A program made the position numbers and the translations under genes. Positions 1 to 56,247 of a DNA stretch of 64,000 nucleotides are shown in pieces. Source of the stretch: Phymorhynchus buccinoides (lineage: Eukaryota > Mollusca > Gastropoda > Neogastropoda > Raphitomidae); the NCBI GenBank assembly GCA_017654935.2, contig CM065690.1:1685516-1749515 (forward strand), given 5' to 3'. How positions within the stretch are numbered: position 1 is the stretch's first letter; each line of letters begins with the position of its first letter. The notes below the pieces were generated by a model, which was not told the origin of the DNA, ran no database searches, and was given only the letters and a program-made list of their open reading frames with translations.

Positions 1-290
1 TGTGTTTTGTGACACCGTTTACTTTTGTACTTTTTTTTAAGAATAAGCTGCCAGCCTTCGTTTTGGCTCATCTGTTATGTTAGGTAATGGTGCAGTCGGT
101 TTTGTTTTCGTTTATTTTCCTCCAGTGGCTAGCCTAGTACTGTAACTACTGTAGTAGAGATAGTCTCTAGTCTAAGTCTAAGACTTAGTAAGTAAAAATA
201 AGACTAAGAGTGCCGCCAGTGGCTCTATGGTCTATACTACTATACTATTACTACTGTCTTCTTCTTTTTTTTTGGGTGGGGTGGGGTGGG
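1..290. repeat. Direct repeat, left copy
   Basis: This stretch recurs at about 1988-2278 in the same orientation, with small indels between the copies. Shared blocks include the segment beginning TGTGTTTTGTGACA, the GCCAGCCTTCGTTTTGGCTC block, and a run rich in AGTCTAAG. It could be a segmental duplication or two copies of an interspersed element. It starts at the window edge, so its left limit is unknown. No coding potential is seen. Confidence 0.7.
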
Positions 291-1172
291 GGGCTATACA
301 TACATAGGAATACATAGGATAGGAACCAACAGAACACAAAAAAACAAAACAAAATCATAAAATACTTCTGTAAGGTGTTTAAATAACATTTCAATTGAAA
401 CTATTATGAAATATCAAGAAATCAATTTAAAAAAACAGCAACACGAAACTGACGTTTTGGGTATTATTAGAAAACGCGTCACTCCGATAGAAAACCAAAG
501 ACAATAATTCATTTATATTATGGAACAATGTGTACTTTAATGTCCTCTTTGCATTCAACAACTTTCAGTTTGATCAAGCTGTCCATCCATAATTTTTTTT
601 AATACTCCAATTTAATTGTTAAAATTTCGCGTTTCTTTCTTGCTCCACTGGATGGTCAGCATCTGCAGTAGAGACATCAGGGGTATATGAAATATTAAAC
701 TGAACATTTATATTTCAATATTAAAAACACCTCCACATGAAGTGGAATACTGATCTAGCCTTGATCACAACTACACATAACCATCAACACAGCAATGGAA
801 TCTGTTGTATTGAATAACTATGTAATGATAAAGAAAAATACTAATGGTTTATCTAAGGTTGTGTAAACCATTAACAATAATGAAAGAAAGATTGCTTTAT
901 TCTCCAACAATAAACGTTGAGTCATCAGTTTTTAAAAAAAATCCTACTGTCTGTAAAAGGTAACAAGAATGAGATTTTCAGACTGATTGTCCCAGATCCA
1001 ACGTATGTGCTATACCTTAAAAGGCTTACGTCATGATTATAAATAAAAATTCTCCTGATTAGAGTAATTTTAAATGAGACTTTGCCACTTGTTCGACTTA
1101 GTAGCAATAGTACATTAACAATAACAAAATAAAAAATGTAAAATACTACACGTCATGACAGACAGTGAGACA
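291..1172. other. AT-rich non-coding stretch
   Basis: This is AT-rich sequence with short homopolymers. The only open frames are about 60 codons and have no recognisable similarity. I see no gene, RNA or clear transposon here. It is the spacer between the two direct repeats near the window start. Confidence 0.5.
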
Positions 1173-1370
1173 CAGGGCTCCCAATCATCCCGCAAAAAAA
1201 ACAAGAGGGACTCCTTCACTTAACAGAGAGAGGGTCCAAGAGGCGGGATAGAGGGTCCCACTCCCAGTGGCGTTACGAATGCCAAAATAATTTTTCTAGT
1301 GCATCCCTGGGACCCCCTGCACATTCTTTTTAGAGGGTCCTGTAGAATTTTAGTGCTTCATAGAGCCCTG
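1173..1370. mobile_element. CAGGGCTC-ended MITE, copy 1
   Basis: This roughly 200-bp element starts CAGGGCTCCC and ends GAGCCCTG, so its termini are inverted. It shares its interior, including GTGCATCCCTGGGACCCCCT, with copies at 33562-33780 and (inverted) 36119-36336. CAGGG-type ends suggest a non-autonomous hAT-like element. I could not define a clean 8-bp target duplication, so the superfamily is tentative. Confidence 0.6.
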
Positions 1371-1987
1371 AGACAGGAGTGCTAAAACTGAAACTGTGAG
1401 TCATCATATCAGTCATCAGAACAAAGAACAAAAGCCCGAGAAAGTAGAGCCAAGGAGAGCAGGGCCAGGGAATGGCAATGAAACGTCTCCTTTGACTCCC
1501 CTATGTTGGGGCTACATAACGTTTTGGGGGGTTTGTTCACACAAGGAGGAATTTAGGAAACATGTGGCGAGTTGGTGATCAACTCCACCAGCCAACCACC
1601 CAACAAGATCAACACGCTCCCTGCATGCTCAGTCTGCTTGGCGCGGCATCATGTTAGGGACCGATTAGCGGGACCTGGCTGGCTGGGCCAAACTTTCTAT
1701 ATTTCTTCTTTTTCTCCTATCCACTTCCTTCTTCTTGATAGTTTGTTGTCTTGCGCATTCCCGTAGATCCTCCCAAATACAGCGACATAATAGTCTGCGG
1801 CTCAAAGCCTGAGAGTGAGAAGAAACTGAAAAGTTAGGCCTTAGAGTTAGACAGAAGAGGGACAGATAGCTCATAAGGGAGATCACTTTCTTGTGACTTT
1901 GAGTTGACCAAAACAACATGGGTGGACGACCTCTGCAGACGAGTGTTACAATTTTTAAGCATCTTTTTATTTTACTTTCATGGAGTG

Positions 1988-2278
1988 CTTGTGTTTTGTG
2001 ACAGAGTTCTCACTTTTGTAGCTTTTTTTTAAGAATAAAAAATGACTGCCAGCCTTCGTTTTGGCTCATCTGTTATGTTAGGTAATGGTGCAGTCGGTTT
2101 TGTCCATTTCGTGAATTAGACAAAAACTGCTTTCCTCCAGTGGCTAGCCAAATAGTAAAAAACTGTAACTACTGTAGTAGAGATAGTCTCTAGTCTAAGT
2201 CTAAGACTTAGTAAGTAAAAATAAGACTAAGAGTGCCGCCAGTGGCTCTATGGTCTATACAACTATACTATTACCGCG
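1988..2278. repeat. Direct repeat, right copy
   Basis: Second copy of the sequence at 1-290, in the same orientation. It differs by short indels, such as an extra AAAAAATGA block and an extra TGTCCATTTCG-type block. There are no retroviral-type signals between the copies, so reading them as LTRs is not supported. Confidence 0.7.
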
Positions 2279-2488
2279 ATTACAGACTAGTATGCTTTCA
2301 TGTCTTCTTTTTATTGGTTGAGTTTTCAGCTCTTTGACCAATAGAAAAGCTGTTATCTGAGCCAGAAATAACCCATCAGAACACGTTTTCACAAAACCGG
2401 ATTTGGGGATAACTCTTGGCAAAAACACGTTCGATAACTCTTGCAGTTGGGCCTTGCTACATAGGATGATGTCCGACTGCAGGCCAGC

Positions 2489-2745
2489 CTAGGCCTCTTC
2501 TGTCGGCTCCGAGGTAGTAGTTACTTTGATAGTTTGATCGTGTTTGAAGGGTTCGTCCCTCCACAATTTATCCAGGCGTGCTTCAAAAGATTGAACTGAT
2601 GGCGCATTCACTACATTGGCTGGCAGATTATTCCACACATCTACACTACGGCAAACAAAAGAGTTCTTTCTTAGGTTTAAATTTATCCGGTGTTTTGCCA
2701 CTTTGTATTGATGACCACGAGTGTATTGCTCTTATCTAGTAGTTG
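2489..2745 (-). mobile_element. Non-LTR retrotransposon ORF2 C-terminal fragment
   Basis: Read on the minus strand from about 2745, the frame gives TRGHQYK, then a basic segment, then RSVDVWNNLPANVV and SFEARLDKLW before the stop at 2489. This order (TRGH, then WN-LP, then SF--RLD-W) is the standard C-terminal tail of jockey/CR1-type reverse transcriptase polyproteins. The copy is truncated at its 5' side against an ACT/AGT trinucleotide run and retains no catalytic region. It lies just upstream of HLCS exon 1, in the opposite orientation. Confidence 0.75.
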
Positions 2746-2975
2746 CTGATAAAGACTACTACTACTACTAGTTACATAAAAAAAATAGACTGATTCAAAT
2801 AAAAAATATATTAATAGTAATATGCATCACTGGAACTGATTTATAAGTTGAACTTGTGTGTCACTGCCACAGAGGAACTGTCACAGACGTGAGCCTCAAC
2901 ACAAAGTTAAGAGTATCACGATATCAGACTTGTAATGTCGTGTCGTTAGATGCCAATGACATAGACCCGTGCCAA

Positions 2976-2984
2976 TATATAAAG
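2976..2984 (+). promoter_or_regulatory. TATA-like box upstream of HLCS start
   Basis: TATATAAAG lies 35 bp before the proposed initiator ATG at 3011. The spacing would leave almost no 5' UTR, so it may be coincidental. The main promoter could be upstream, with a longer leader. Confidence 0.25.
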
Positions 2985-3010
2985 GACTGCTGTGGTGTCA
3001 CTGTGATGCC

Positions 3011-46143
<43,133 letters not shown>

Positions 46144-46156
46144 GACGGAGTGACAC

Positions 46157-46188
<32 letters not shown>

Positions 46189-49100
46189 AGAAGAAACTCC
46201 TTCGACATGATGCGAAACCTTATCTGTGTGAAGAAATAGGACGGAGTGATACTGATGACGATGATGATGATGATGGTGATGATGATTAGAAGAAACTCCT
46301 TCGACATGATGCGAAACCTTATCTGTGTGAAGAAATAGGACGGAGTGATACTGATGACGATGATGATGATGATGATGATTAGAAGAAACTCCTTCGACAT
46401 GATGCGAAACCTTATCTGTGTGAAGAAATAGGACGGAGTGATACTGATGACGATGATGATGGTGATGATGATTAGAAGAAACTCCTTCGACATGATGCGA
46501 AACCTTATCTGTGTGAAGAAATAGGACGGAGTGATACTGATGACGATGATGATGATGATGATGATTAGAAGAAACTCCTTCGACATGATGCGAAACCTTA
46601 TCTGTGTGAAGAAATAGGACGGAGTGATACTGATGACGATGATGATGATGATGATGATTAGAAGAAACTCCTTCGACATGATGCGAAACCTTATCTGTGT
46701 GAAGAAATAGGACGGAGTGATACTGATGACGATGATGATGATGATGGTGATGATGATTAGAAGAAACTCCTTCGACATGATGCGAAACCTGATCTGTGTG
46801 AAGAAATAGGAGGGAGTGACACTGATGACAATGATGATGATGATGGTGATGATGATTAGAAGAAACTCCTTCGACATGATGCGAAACCTTATCTGTGTGA
46901 AGAAATAGGACGGAGTGACACTGATGACGATGATGATGATGATGATTAGAAGAAACTCCTTTGACATGATGCGAAACCTCATCTGTGTAGAAATAGGAGG
47001 GAGTGGTACTGATGACGATGATGATGATGATGATTAGAAGAAACTCCTTCGACATGATGCGAAACCTCATCTGTGTGAAGAAATAGGAGGGAGTGGTACT
47101 GATGACGATGATGATGATGATGATGATTAGAAGAAACTCCTTCGACATGATGCGAAACCTGATCTGTGTGAAGAAATAGGAGGGAGTGACACTGATGACG
47201 ATGATGATGGTGATGGTGATGATGATTAGAAGAAACTCCTTCGACATGATGCGAAACCTCATCTGTGTAGAAATAGGAGGGAGTGACACTGATGACGATG
47301 ATGATGGTGATGGTGATGATGATTAGAAGAAACTCCTTCGACATGATGCGAAACCTCATCTGTGTAGAAATAGGAGGGAGTGACACTGATGACGATGATG
47401 ATGGTGATGGTGATGATGATTAGAAGAAACTCCTTCGACATGATGCGAAACCTCATCTGTGTGAAGAAATAGGAGGGAGTGGTACTGATGACGATGATGA
47501 TGATGATGATGATGATTAGAAGAAACTCCTTCGACATGATGCGAAACCTTATCTGTGTGAAGAAATAGGACGGAGTGACACTGATGACGATGATGATGAT
47601 GATGGTGATGATGATTAGAAGAAACTCCTTCGACATGATGCGAAACCTCATCTGTGTGAAGAAATAGGACGGAGTGACACTGATGACAATGATGATGATG
47701 ATGGTGATGATGATTAGAAGAAACTCCTTCGACATGATGCGAAACCTTATCTGTGTGAAGAAATAGGACGGAGTGACACTGATGACAATGATGATGATGA
47801 TGGTGATGATGATTAGAAGAAACTCCTTCGACATGATGCGAAACCTCATCTGTGTGAAGAAATAGGAGGGAGTGGTACTGATGACGATGATGACAATGAT
47901 GATGATGATGGTGATGATGATTAGAAGAAACTCCTTCGACATGATGCGAAACCTCATCTGTGTGAAGAAATAGGAGGGAGTGGTACTGATGACGATGATG
48001 ACAATGATGATGATGATGGTGATGATGATTAGAAGAAACTCCTTCGACATGATGCGAAACCTCATCTGTGTGAAGAAATAGGAGGGAGTGGTACTGATGA
48101 CGATGATGACAATGATGATGATGATGATGTGATGATGATTAGAAGAAACTCCTTCGACATGATGCGAAACCTCATCTGTGTGAAGAAATAGGAGGGAGTG
48201 GTACTGATGACGATGATGACAATGATGATGATGATGGTGATGATGATTAGAAGAAACTCCTTCGACATGATGCGAAACCTCATCTGTGTGAAGAAATAGG
48301 AGGGAGTGGTACTGATGACGATGATGACAATGATGATGATGATGGTGATGATGATTAGAAGAAACTCCTTCGACATGATGCGAAACCTCATCTGTGTGAA
48401 GAAATAGGAGGGAGTGGTACTGATGACGATGATGACAATGATGATGATGATGATGATGATGATTAGAAGAAACTCCTTCGACATGATGCGAAACCTCATC
48501 TGTGTGAAGAAATAGGAGGGAGTGGTACTGATGACGATGATGACAATGATGATGATGATGATGATGATGATTAGAAGAAACTCCTTCGACATGATGCGAA
48601 ACCTCATCTGTGTGAAGAAATAGGAGGGAGTGGTACTGATGACGATGATGACAATGATGATGATGATGATGATGATGATTAGAAGAAACTCCTTCGACAT
48701 GATGCGAAACCTCATCTGTGTGAAGAAATAGGAGGGAGTGGTACTGATGACGATGATGACAATGATGATGATGATGATGATGATGATTAGAAGAAACTCC
48801 TTCGACATGATGCGAAACCTCATCTGTGTGAAGAAATAGGAGGGAGTGGTACTGATGACGATGATGACAATGATGATGATGATGATGATGATGATTAGAA
48901 GAAAACTCCTTCGACATGATGCGAAACCTCATCTGTGTGAAGAAATAGGAGGGAGTGGTACTGATGACGATGATGACAATGATGATGATGATGATGATGA
49001 TGATTAGAAGAAACTCCTTCGACATGATGCGAAACCTCATCTGTGTGAAGAAATAGGAGGGAGTGGTACTGATGACGATGATGACAATGATGATGATGAT

Positions 49101-49582
49101 GATGATGATGATTAGAAGAAACTCCTTCGACATGATGCGAAACCTCATCTGTGTGAAGAAATAGGAGGGAGTGGTACTGATGACGATGATGACAATGATG
49201 ATGATGATGATGATGATGATTAGAAGAAACTCCTTTGACATGATGCGAAACCTCATCTGTGTGAAGAAATAGGAGGGAGTGGTACTGATGACGATGATGA
49301 CAATGATGATGATGATGATGATGATGATTAGAAGAAACTCCTTCGACATGATGCGAAACCTCATCTGTGTGAAGAAATAGGAGGGAGTGACACTGATGAT
49401 GATGATGATGATGATGATGATTAGAAGAAACTCCTTCGACATGATGCGAAACCTCATCTGTGTGAAGAAATAGGAGGGAGTGACACTGATGATGATGATG
49501 ATGATGATGATGATTAGAAGAAACTCCTTCGACATGATGCGAAACCTCATCTGTGTGAAGAAATAGGAGGGAGTGACACTGA

Positions 49583-49830
49583 TCCCCCTGTGGGGATACC
49601 GGGGGGTCTTTTGTATGAATAGTTCCCCCACCTTCTGGAAGTTCTGTTCTTGTAACTTCTTCTAATCTGTCACTCTCTTTGACTCTGCCTTTTCCTTTTG
49701 CTTGCTGTCATCTACTATCTTTCTGCCTTACCTGTGGTCCATTCTCCTGCCTTTTTCTCAAGAAACATTTTCAAAAAGATTTCCTCATAATTGACAGGAA
49801 ACTGAGCGATCGAAGAAGGAAGAAGAATGA
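49583..49830 (+). mobile_element. GAA-tailed SINE-like repeat, copy ending the HLCS array
   Basis: CCCCCTGTGGGGATACCGGG follows immediately after a truncated array unit (GAGTGACACTGAT). Next come CCACCTTCTGGAAGTTCTGT, GACTCTGCCTTTTCC and the alternative 3' end ATAATTGACAGGAAACTGAG, with a GAAGAAGG tail. Confidence 0.8.
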
Positions 49831-51651
49831 TACTGATGGTGATGATGATTAGAAGAAAAAAAAAAAGAGAGGAGGAGGAGGAGGAGGAAAAGAAGAAGAA
49901 GAAGAGGAATGTGATGGTGTGGAGTGGAAGGGTGAAGGGTGCAGGGACAGACAGGAGTGCAGGAATAGTAGGCAGGAAACAATCAGCAAGCAGCAAACAG
50001 CAACAGGCAGTCAAGGCTCACACAGGTCTCTCTCTCTCTCTCTCTTTATTGCTTCTCTCTCTCCATCTCAGGTAGAGTCTCAGGTAAGTCTAAGTCTACT
50101 GTCTCCTACAGTCAAATAAGTCTCTCATAAGTCTCCCTTAAATTTTTACCTGTGGCTAGATATATCGACAAAACCCGGACCGCAAAGACAACAACTTTAC
50201 CTTTCACTCAACCTGCTCCCGCAGAGCTAATGGCCGCCAAAGTTGTGTTTGTTACTACACCTTTTAAGTGTGTTGTCTCTACGGTCGTCATACATAACAA
50301 CACATGTTGCATATGGTTGGAAAGCTTGAAAAACACAGAATAATATGACATTCATCAATAGTCGGTAGTTTCTCTTTAAAAAGAAATACTTGCAATTAAG
50401 GTACAAAGTGATCCCACCCTTTAACAAGCCCAACCCATATTTTATAAAATAACTAAATAACTGCTTCACAAATCAGAATAACAAACTAATAATAAAAAGG
50501 CAAAATACACAAACTTTCATTTGTATAAATTTCAAGTCCCAATTCAATCTATAAAGTTTATAATTTGTGTCCCGAAATTCGATAGAAAACACAAGTCAAA
50601 TTTCTATTGATCTAGGCTTCATGCTTGTGGTTTGAAGCAAATCTTAAATCGTAAAATATTATAAATCTATAAGGTCCAAGATCATTTTGAATATACAAAA
50701 CTAGTTTCGTTAGCTATTAGAACGAAAACAAAAGGGCGAATCAAAATAATATTGCTTGGTTTAGAAAATTAGTATTTCGATTCAAAAGACAGTCAATCGG
50801 CATTCACACGTGGTATAGGCCTAGCCTACCGTACAAAGAACTCGGGAGGTTCGTGAATAGCTACAATGAATGGACTGTATTCCTTTTGCAATACTACAAG
50901 TTTATACGGAAAAGGTCCATAGCATGCCATATATGAAATGAAAGGGGATAGATTATAGATTTAGGTCGTATAATTAGAAATTCAAACATTTGACAAAATT
51001 TTGAATAAGAATAGAAAACATGCGAAACGACCTGGAATATTTTGACCCACGTGTTAATTTTACCAATCACAAAATCTTGAATTGTCAGGCTATGCGAGTA
51101 TTTCAGTTAATACAAATGTATGGGATAAAATCTATGATTTTTTCTGGTTCCAACCATATGCATCTTGTATCAATACAAACTTCAATTAAACGAGAATATG
51201 ATAAAATACAATTTAATTACAAATAAATCTCAAGGGAGTTAACTTGGGCAGATAACTCCAAACTAGCAAAAATAGGCATCTGCTAGGAGTAAGCTTAGAG
51301 GGCAATAGTAGCTGTGTCCCCACACTGCTAGAGGAAGAAAGAAGGTAAGAGAGACGAGTGATGATGATGGAAATGGAAAGAAGAACAAGAAATAAACTAA
51401 ACTAAGAATATGAACAGAAGTTGAATAAGAAAAAATAATTATTAAAAGAAAAAAGAAAAGAGGGGAAGAAGAAGAAGAAGAATTAGAAGAGGATGGTGAT
51501 GATAATTCAAAGAATAGAAGACAACAAATAATTGAAAGGATAGGTACCCTATTCTACAGACTACCAGGCCATACTTTTTCCCTCAACGGAGACCCCTGCG
51601 CCTTAAAATGCTATGTGACTGGAATCTGATCAAACAAAGTTCTGAATTCCA
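49831..51651. other. Intergenic stretch, no gene supported
   Basis: Contains short GA- and GGA-rich runs (49856-49910), a small CT run (50026-50065), AT-rich unique sequence and another GAA-rich stretch (51420-51490). The first AATAAA I see downstream of the HLCS stop is at 50491-50496. Near 51586 the words ACCCCTGCGCCTTAAAATG resemble the left flank of the 51-bp array at 9950. Confidence 0.5.
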
Positions 51652-51655
51652 TTAA

Positions 51656-52112
51656 CTCACTCAGGAGGAATGAGCCGGATTCGGCTCATGGCTCGCACAA
51701 CCGTTTAGGACGAATGGCCCGGATCCGGCTCAAGAGTTTTCAAGAGGTTTTGATTTCTGGCCTGTAACCAGCTTTCCGGTGCAAAGTCATAACCTATTTT
51801 CAGTTTGCAGTTTTCCTCTCTTGAAATCAACCAATCATTGCAGACTTTACATTCAGCTTTGGTTGTAGAGGGGGGTCAAAGATCGGAATGTGAAATTTTC
51901 CTTCTTTCTATGTGTTACCTGTTTTTCGTCAATAGGAGACAAATGACGAAGGTATGGAATCTGATGTTTTACGATCGGTTTGTGCATGGTGTTAGTAATC
52001 TTATTCTGAAAATATTAGTCCAATTACTTCTCATAACTTTTTTGTGGTGATGGGTTTTCGAACCTAGTCCTAAACGGTTGTAAGGGGAAGCAACTGGCCA
52101 GTGCCGAGTGAG
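51656..52112. mobile_element. TTAA-flanked MITE
   Basis: Begins CTCACTC and ends GAGTGAG directly inside TTAA sites at 51652-51655 and 52113-52116. The subterminal CCGTTTAGGACGAATGG and CTAGTCCTAAACGG are also partly inverted. TTAA targets fit piggyBac- or Kolobok-type elements. The interior has only short open frames. Confidence 0.7.
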
Positions 52113-52257
52113 TTAATAACGTAAGTGTAGAGATCAACTATCAGGCCGAAATCATGAATGAAACAAACAAAGCAGACGACACATTCACACTGAGAAGGGG
52201 GGAGGGGGCGGTGGAATCAGGATATGATGTTGCAGCCTCGGCTTCGACAGCCAACGC

Positions 52258-52746
52258 CAATAACAGTCAAAGACAATAACAGTCAAAGACAATAACAGCC
52301 AAAGACAATAACAGTCAAAGACAATAACAGCCAAAGACAATAACAGCCAAAGACAATAAGTCAAAGACAATAACAGTCAAAGACAATAACAGTCAAAGAC
52401 AATAACAGTCAAAGACAATAACAGCCAAAGACAATAACAGTCAAAGACAATAACAGTCAAAGACAATAACAGCCAAAGACAATAACAGTCAAAGACAATA
52501 ACAGCCAAAGACAATAACAGTCAAAGACAATAACAGCCAAAGACAATAACAGCCAAAGACAATAACAGTCAAAGACAATAACAGCCAAAGACAATAACAG
52601 CCAAAGACAATAACAGCCAAAGACAATAACAGTCAAAGACAATAACAGCCAAAGACAATAACAGTCAAAGACAATAACAGCCAAAGACAATAACAGTCAA
52701 AGACAATAACAGCCAAAGACAATAACAGCCAAAGACAATAACAGTC
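52258..52746. repeat. 16-bp tandem array, about 30 copies
   Basis: Unit ACAATAACAG(T/C)CAAAG. Units with T and C at the variable position are mixed without strict order. Confidence 0.95.
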
Positions 52747-53257
52747 ATGGCGGACACAGGCTACTGGAGCCGGAACTCATTCTATAAATCTACTCCATGT
52801 TTTTCAATAGGGCATTTGCTGCGTGCCGGTGACCTTGAATTTCACCGAGTTGAATTAGAAAGGTCAGCGTAACTCTGGCAGAACGAGCGCGGGCAAATTA
52901 GTAGTCTAGTATAGGGAACGAACACTCGTGGCAAATGCCCTATTCCGACTTTTCTGGGCTCTCTGACGCAGACGATGCATAAAAGAGCTTCATCATACGG
53001 ATATCCGTATAGCGGCGTGAGTGTAACTTCTGTCGTTCTGAAGATCGTGTTGACAGAACCAGGCAAAATACCGACCTTTGTTTGAGTCGACCTTGTCTTT
53101 TCAATCTATTTTTTTTTCTTTTGTTCGATCATTTTGCATGCGCTTTAAAATATGTTGCGCCTTGTGTATGCTTAAATTCACATTTTTGGTGTTAAATTCC
53201 GGGGCTGCGCCTTATTAGAAGCGCCTTTTGGTCCGTAAAATGCCGCTCTTTCTTTTA

Positions 53258-53502
53258 CTGTCATCGTAATATTCAAAGTACTTTTGGTGCTTTCCTCTGC
53301 TTGTAAGCAATTCTGCTACTCATATATTTTGGGATTTACTGTCATCGTAATATTCAAAGCACTTTTGGTGCTTTCCTCTGCTTGTAAGCAATTCTGCTAC
53401 TCATATATTTTGGGATTTACTGGCATCGTAATATTCAAAGCACTTTTGGTGCTTTCCTCTGCTTGTAAGCAATTCTGCTACTCATATATTTTGGGATTTC
53501 GA
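53258..53502. repeat. 81-bp tandem repeat, 3 copies
   Basis: Units contain CATCGTAATATTCAAAG(C/T)A, TTTCCTCTGCTTGTAAGC and TGCTACTCATATATTTTGGG. They follow a segment (53140-53240) with TGCGCCTTATTAGAAGCGCC-like words related to the 18-kb array termini. Confidence 0.9.
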
Positions 53503-53613
53503 GCTTTTTCTTGTTTAATTATTATTAGTTTTTTAATGAAACGAATGCGAAGCGCATGTTTCATCACTTTCTTTCATGAGTGCCCTGCTTTGTTGTTCAA
53601 ATCTGTTATCATT

Positions 53614-53912
53614 ATGGCCTCCCCGTGGGAAAGGTTCCTCCACCTTCTGGAAGTTGTGTGCTTGTAACTGCCACTCTCTTTGACTCTGCCTTTTCCCTTT
53701 ACTTTCTGTTTTTCTTGACTTACTGGCCTGTTCTCCTGCCTTTAACCACAGAAAAAAACTTCCAAATAATTTTTATCTTTTGAGCTCCTCCTCCGAAATT
53801 GGAATGTTTCGGCTGTACGCAGCGGGGAGACCAGTCAAATCTGAAAACCGGATATGTACGTAACTTACCCATTATGGCCGTATGGCCTGGGAAAAAAAAG
53901 AAGAAAAAGTTA
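53614..53912 (+). mobile_element. GAA-tailed SINE-like repeat, copy
   Basis: CCTCCCCGTGGG at the 5' side, CCACCTTCTGGAAGTTGTGT, GACTCTGCCTTTTCCC, GAGCTCCTCCTCCGAAATTG, AGCGGGGAGACCAGTCAAA and CATTATGGCCGTATGGCCTG, with an A-rich GAAGAAAAAG tail. Confidence 0.8.
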
Positions 53913-54146
53913 TTATTTTTGTCTACTTTTGTTTGCCAATTTCATATCGTTGTTGTTGGTCGTTATTGTTTGAATTGTACAGTATAGTCTTTCTTGTTTT
54001 TGTTGTTGAATAACATTTGCAAAGGAGAAAGGTGGATCATATTATGTAAATATTTTAATATTATTATTTTTTTACTTCTAAGTGGAGAGTATTTGTTTGT
54101 TTGTCAAATGTATTATGTTGGTGTATTATCTTGTAGATGACATTCC

Positions 54147-54548
54147 GGTAAAGGTCAAGATGTGCCACCCCCCCTGCATTTCTCGGTTAATTGTATTTTT
54201 CCGTTTTTGCCTTTCTTACCATACATAAAGCTGTATTTTAGGAACATTTTTAGCTAATAACCTTTTTGGAATACTAACCCTAACCCTAGCCCTAACCCTA
54301 AACCTAACCCTACCCCCCACTATGTACTGCAGTACACTGCGATTTGTCACAGTTGTGGTTCATTGCGTTTTTCCGTCTTATAGGGTGGGGGGTAGGGTTA
54401 GGGTTAGGGATAGGGTTAGTATTCCCAAAAGGTTATTAGCTAAAAATGTTCCTAAAATACAGCTTTATGTATGGTAAGAAAGGCAAAACCGGAAAAATAC
54501 AATTAACCGAGAAATGTTGGGGGGGGGGGGCACATCTTGACCTTTGCC
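54147..54548. mobile_element. Foldback element with telomere-like arms, copy 3
   Basis: 402 bp from GGTAAAGGTCAAGATGTGCC to CACATCTTGACCTTTGCC, bordered by the exact 8-bp duplication GACATTCC (54139-54146 and 54549-54556). It has the same arms and CCCTAA/TTAGGG runs as the copies at 3567 and 22859. It lies in the intergenic region. Confidence 0.9.
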
Positions 54549-54792
54549 GACATTCCTTTGCATGTCAGCAAGTGTTTTGCGGTGCAATCAGTTTCTGTAT
54601 AAAACGCTGTCTATTTGGACGTCATGAATGTTTTTTGGGTTTTTTGGGACGTCATGAATTTACCTGGAGTTGGATTGAAAATAATAAATAATGTGTGAGA
54701 TCTGTCTGTTTTGTTGTCTGTTATGTGTGTGATTATTATGAAATTGTCGTTGATTTCGAAGGGGGAAAATGTTGATTGTGTGTACACAGACG

Positions 54793-54848
<56 letters not shown>
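54793..54848. repeat. (AC)n microsatellite
   Basis: Pure AC dinucleotides, about 28 repeats. Confidence 0.92.
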
Positions 54849-54850
<2 letters not shown>

Positions 54851-55055
54851 GTGTTTGAATGTATGCATAAGCATGCACAATCTTCTTTGCCCTGTCCATT
54901 TGTGAACAAAAACAAATACACAAAAAGTATAAAAATAAAGTTTAATCATACAAAATACACATTCATTTCAGCTCAAATCAATTTCATTTCAACGTGTAAA
55001 TTATTCAGATAAATTGGAGCGTGTTTCAATGAAAACACAAAGCGTCTAATTCAAA

Positions 55056-56247
55056 CAGACCCTGACAATAAGAATGCACTAAACATTGGTTCAGCAATGA
55101 CAACAACACAGACCCTGACAACAGGAATGCACTAAACATTGGTTCAGCAATGACAACAACACAGACCCTGACAACAGGAATGCACTAAACATTGGTTCAG
55201 CAATGACAACAACACAGACCCTGACAATAGGAATGCACTAAACATTGGTTCAGCAATGACAACAACACAGACCCTGACAACAGGAATGCACTAAACATTG
55301 GTTCAGCAATGACAACAACACAGACCCTGACAACAGGAATGCACTAAACATTGGTTCAGCAATGACAACAACACAGACCCTGACAACAGGAATGCACTAA
55401 ACATTGGTTCAGCAATGACAACAACACAGACCCTGACAACAGGAATGCACTAAACATTGGTTCAGCAATGACAACACAGACCCTGACAACAGGAATGCAC
55501 TAAACATTGGTTCAGCAATGACAACAACACAGACCCTGACAACAGGAATGCACTAAACATTGGTTCAGCAATGACAACACAGACCCTGACAACAGGAATG
55601 CACTAAACATTGGTTCAGTAATGACAACAACACAGACCCTGACAATAGGAATGCACTAAACATTGGTTCAGCAATGACAACAACACAGACCCTGACAATA
55701 GGAATGCACTAAACATTGGTTCAGCAATGACAACAACACAGACCCTGACAACAGGAATGCACTAAACATTGGTTCAGCAATGACAACAACACAGACCCTG
55801 ACAACAGGAATGCACTAAACATTGGTTCAGCAATGACAACAACACAGACCCTGACAATAGGAATGCACTAAACATTGGTTCAGCAATGACAACACAGACC
55901 CTGACAACAGGAATGCACTAAACATTGGTTCAGCAATGACAACAACACAGACCCTGACAATAGGAATGCACTAAACATTGGTTCAGCAATGACAACACAG
56001 ACCCTGACAACAGGAATGCACTAAACATTGGTTCAGCAATGACAACAACACAGACCCTGACAACAGGAATGCACTAAACATTGGTTCAGCAATGACAACA
56101 ACACAGACCCTGACAACAGGAATGCACTAAACATTGGTTCAGCAATGACAACAACACAGACCCTGACAACAGGAATGCACTAAACATTGGTTCAGCAATG
56201 ACAACAACACAGACCCTGACAATAGGAATGCACTAAACATTGGTTCA
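55056..56247. repeat. 53-bp tandem array, about 22 copies
   Basis: The unit contains CAGACCCTGACAACAGGAAT, GCACTAAACATTGGTTCAGC and AATGACAACAACA. Some units lack one CAA; AATAGG versus AACAGG is the main substitution. Confidence 0.95.

Noticed and set aside
1..2278. LTR retrotransposon
   Set aside because: The repeated ends are direct, but the interior lacks gag/pol frames, a primer-binding site and a polypurine tract, and the copies carry indels.
47259..49631. 790-codon minus-strand ORF (His- and Ile-rich) as a gene
   Set aside because: It is the antisense of the amplified HLCS exon 12 tail. Frame changes between Ile-rich and His-rich registers track unit length.
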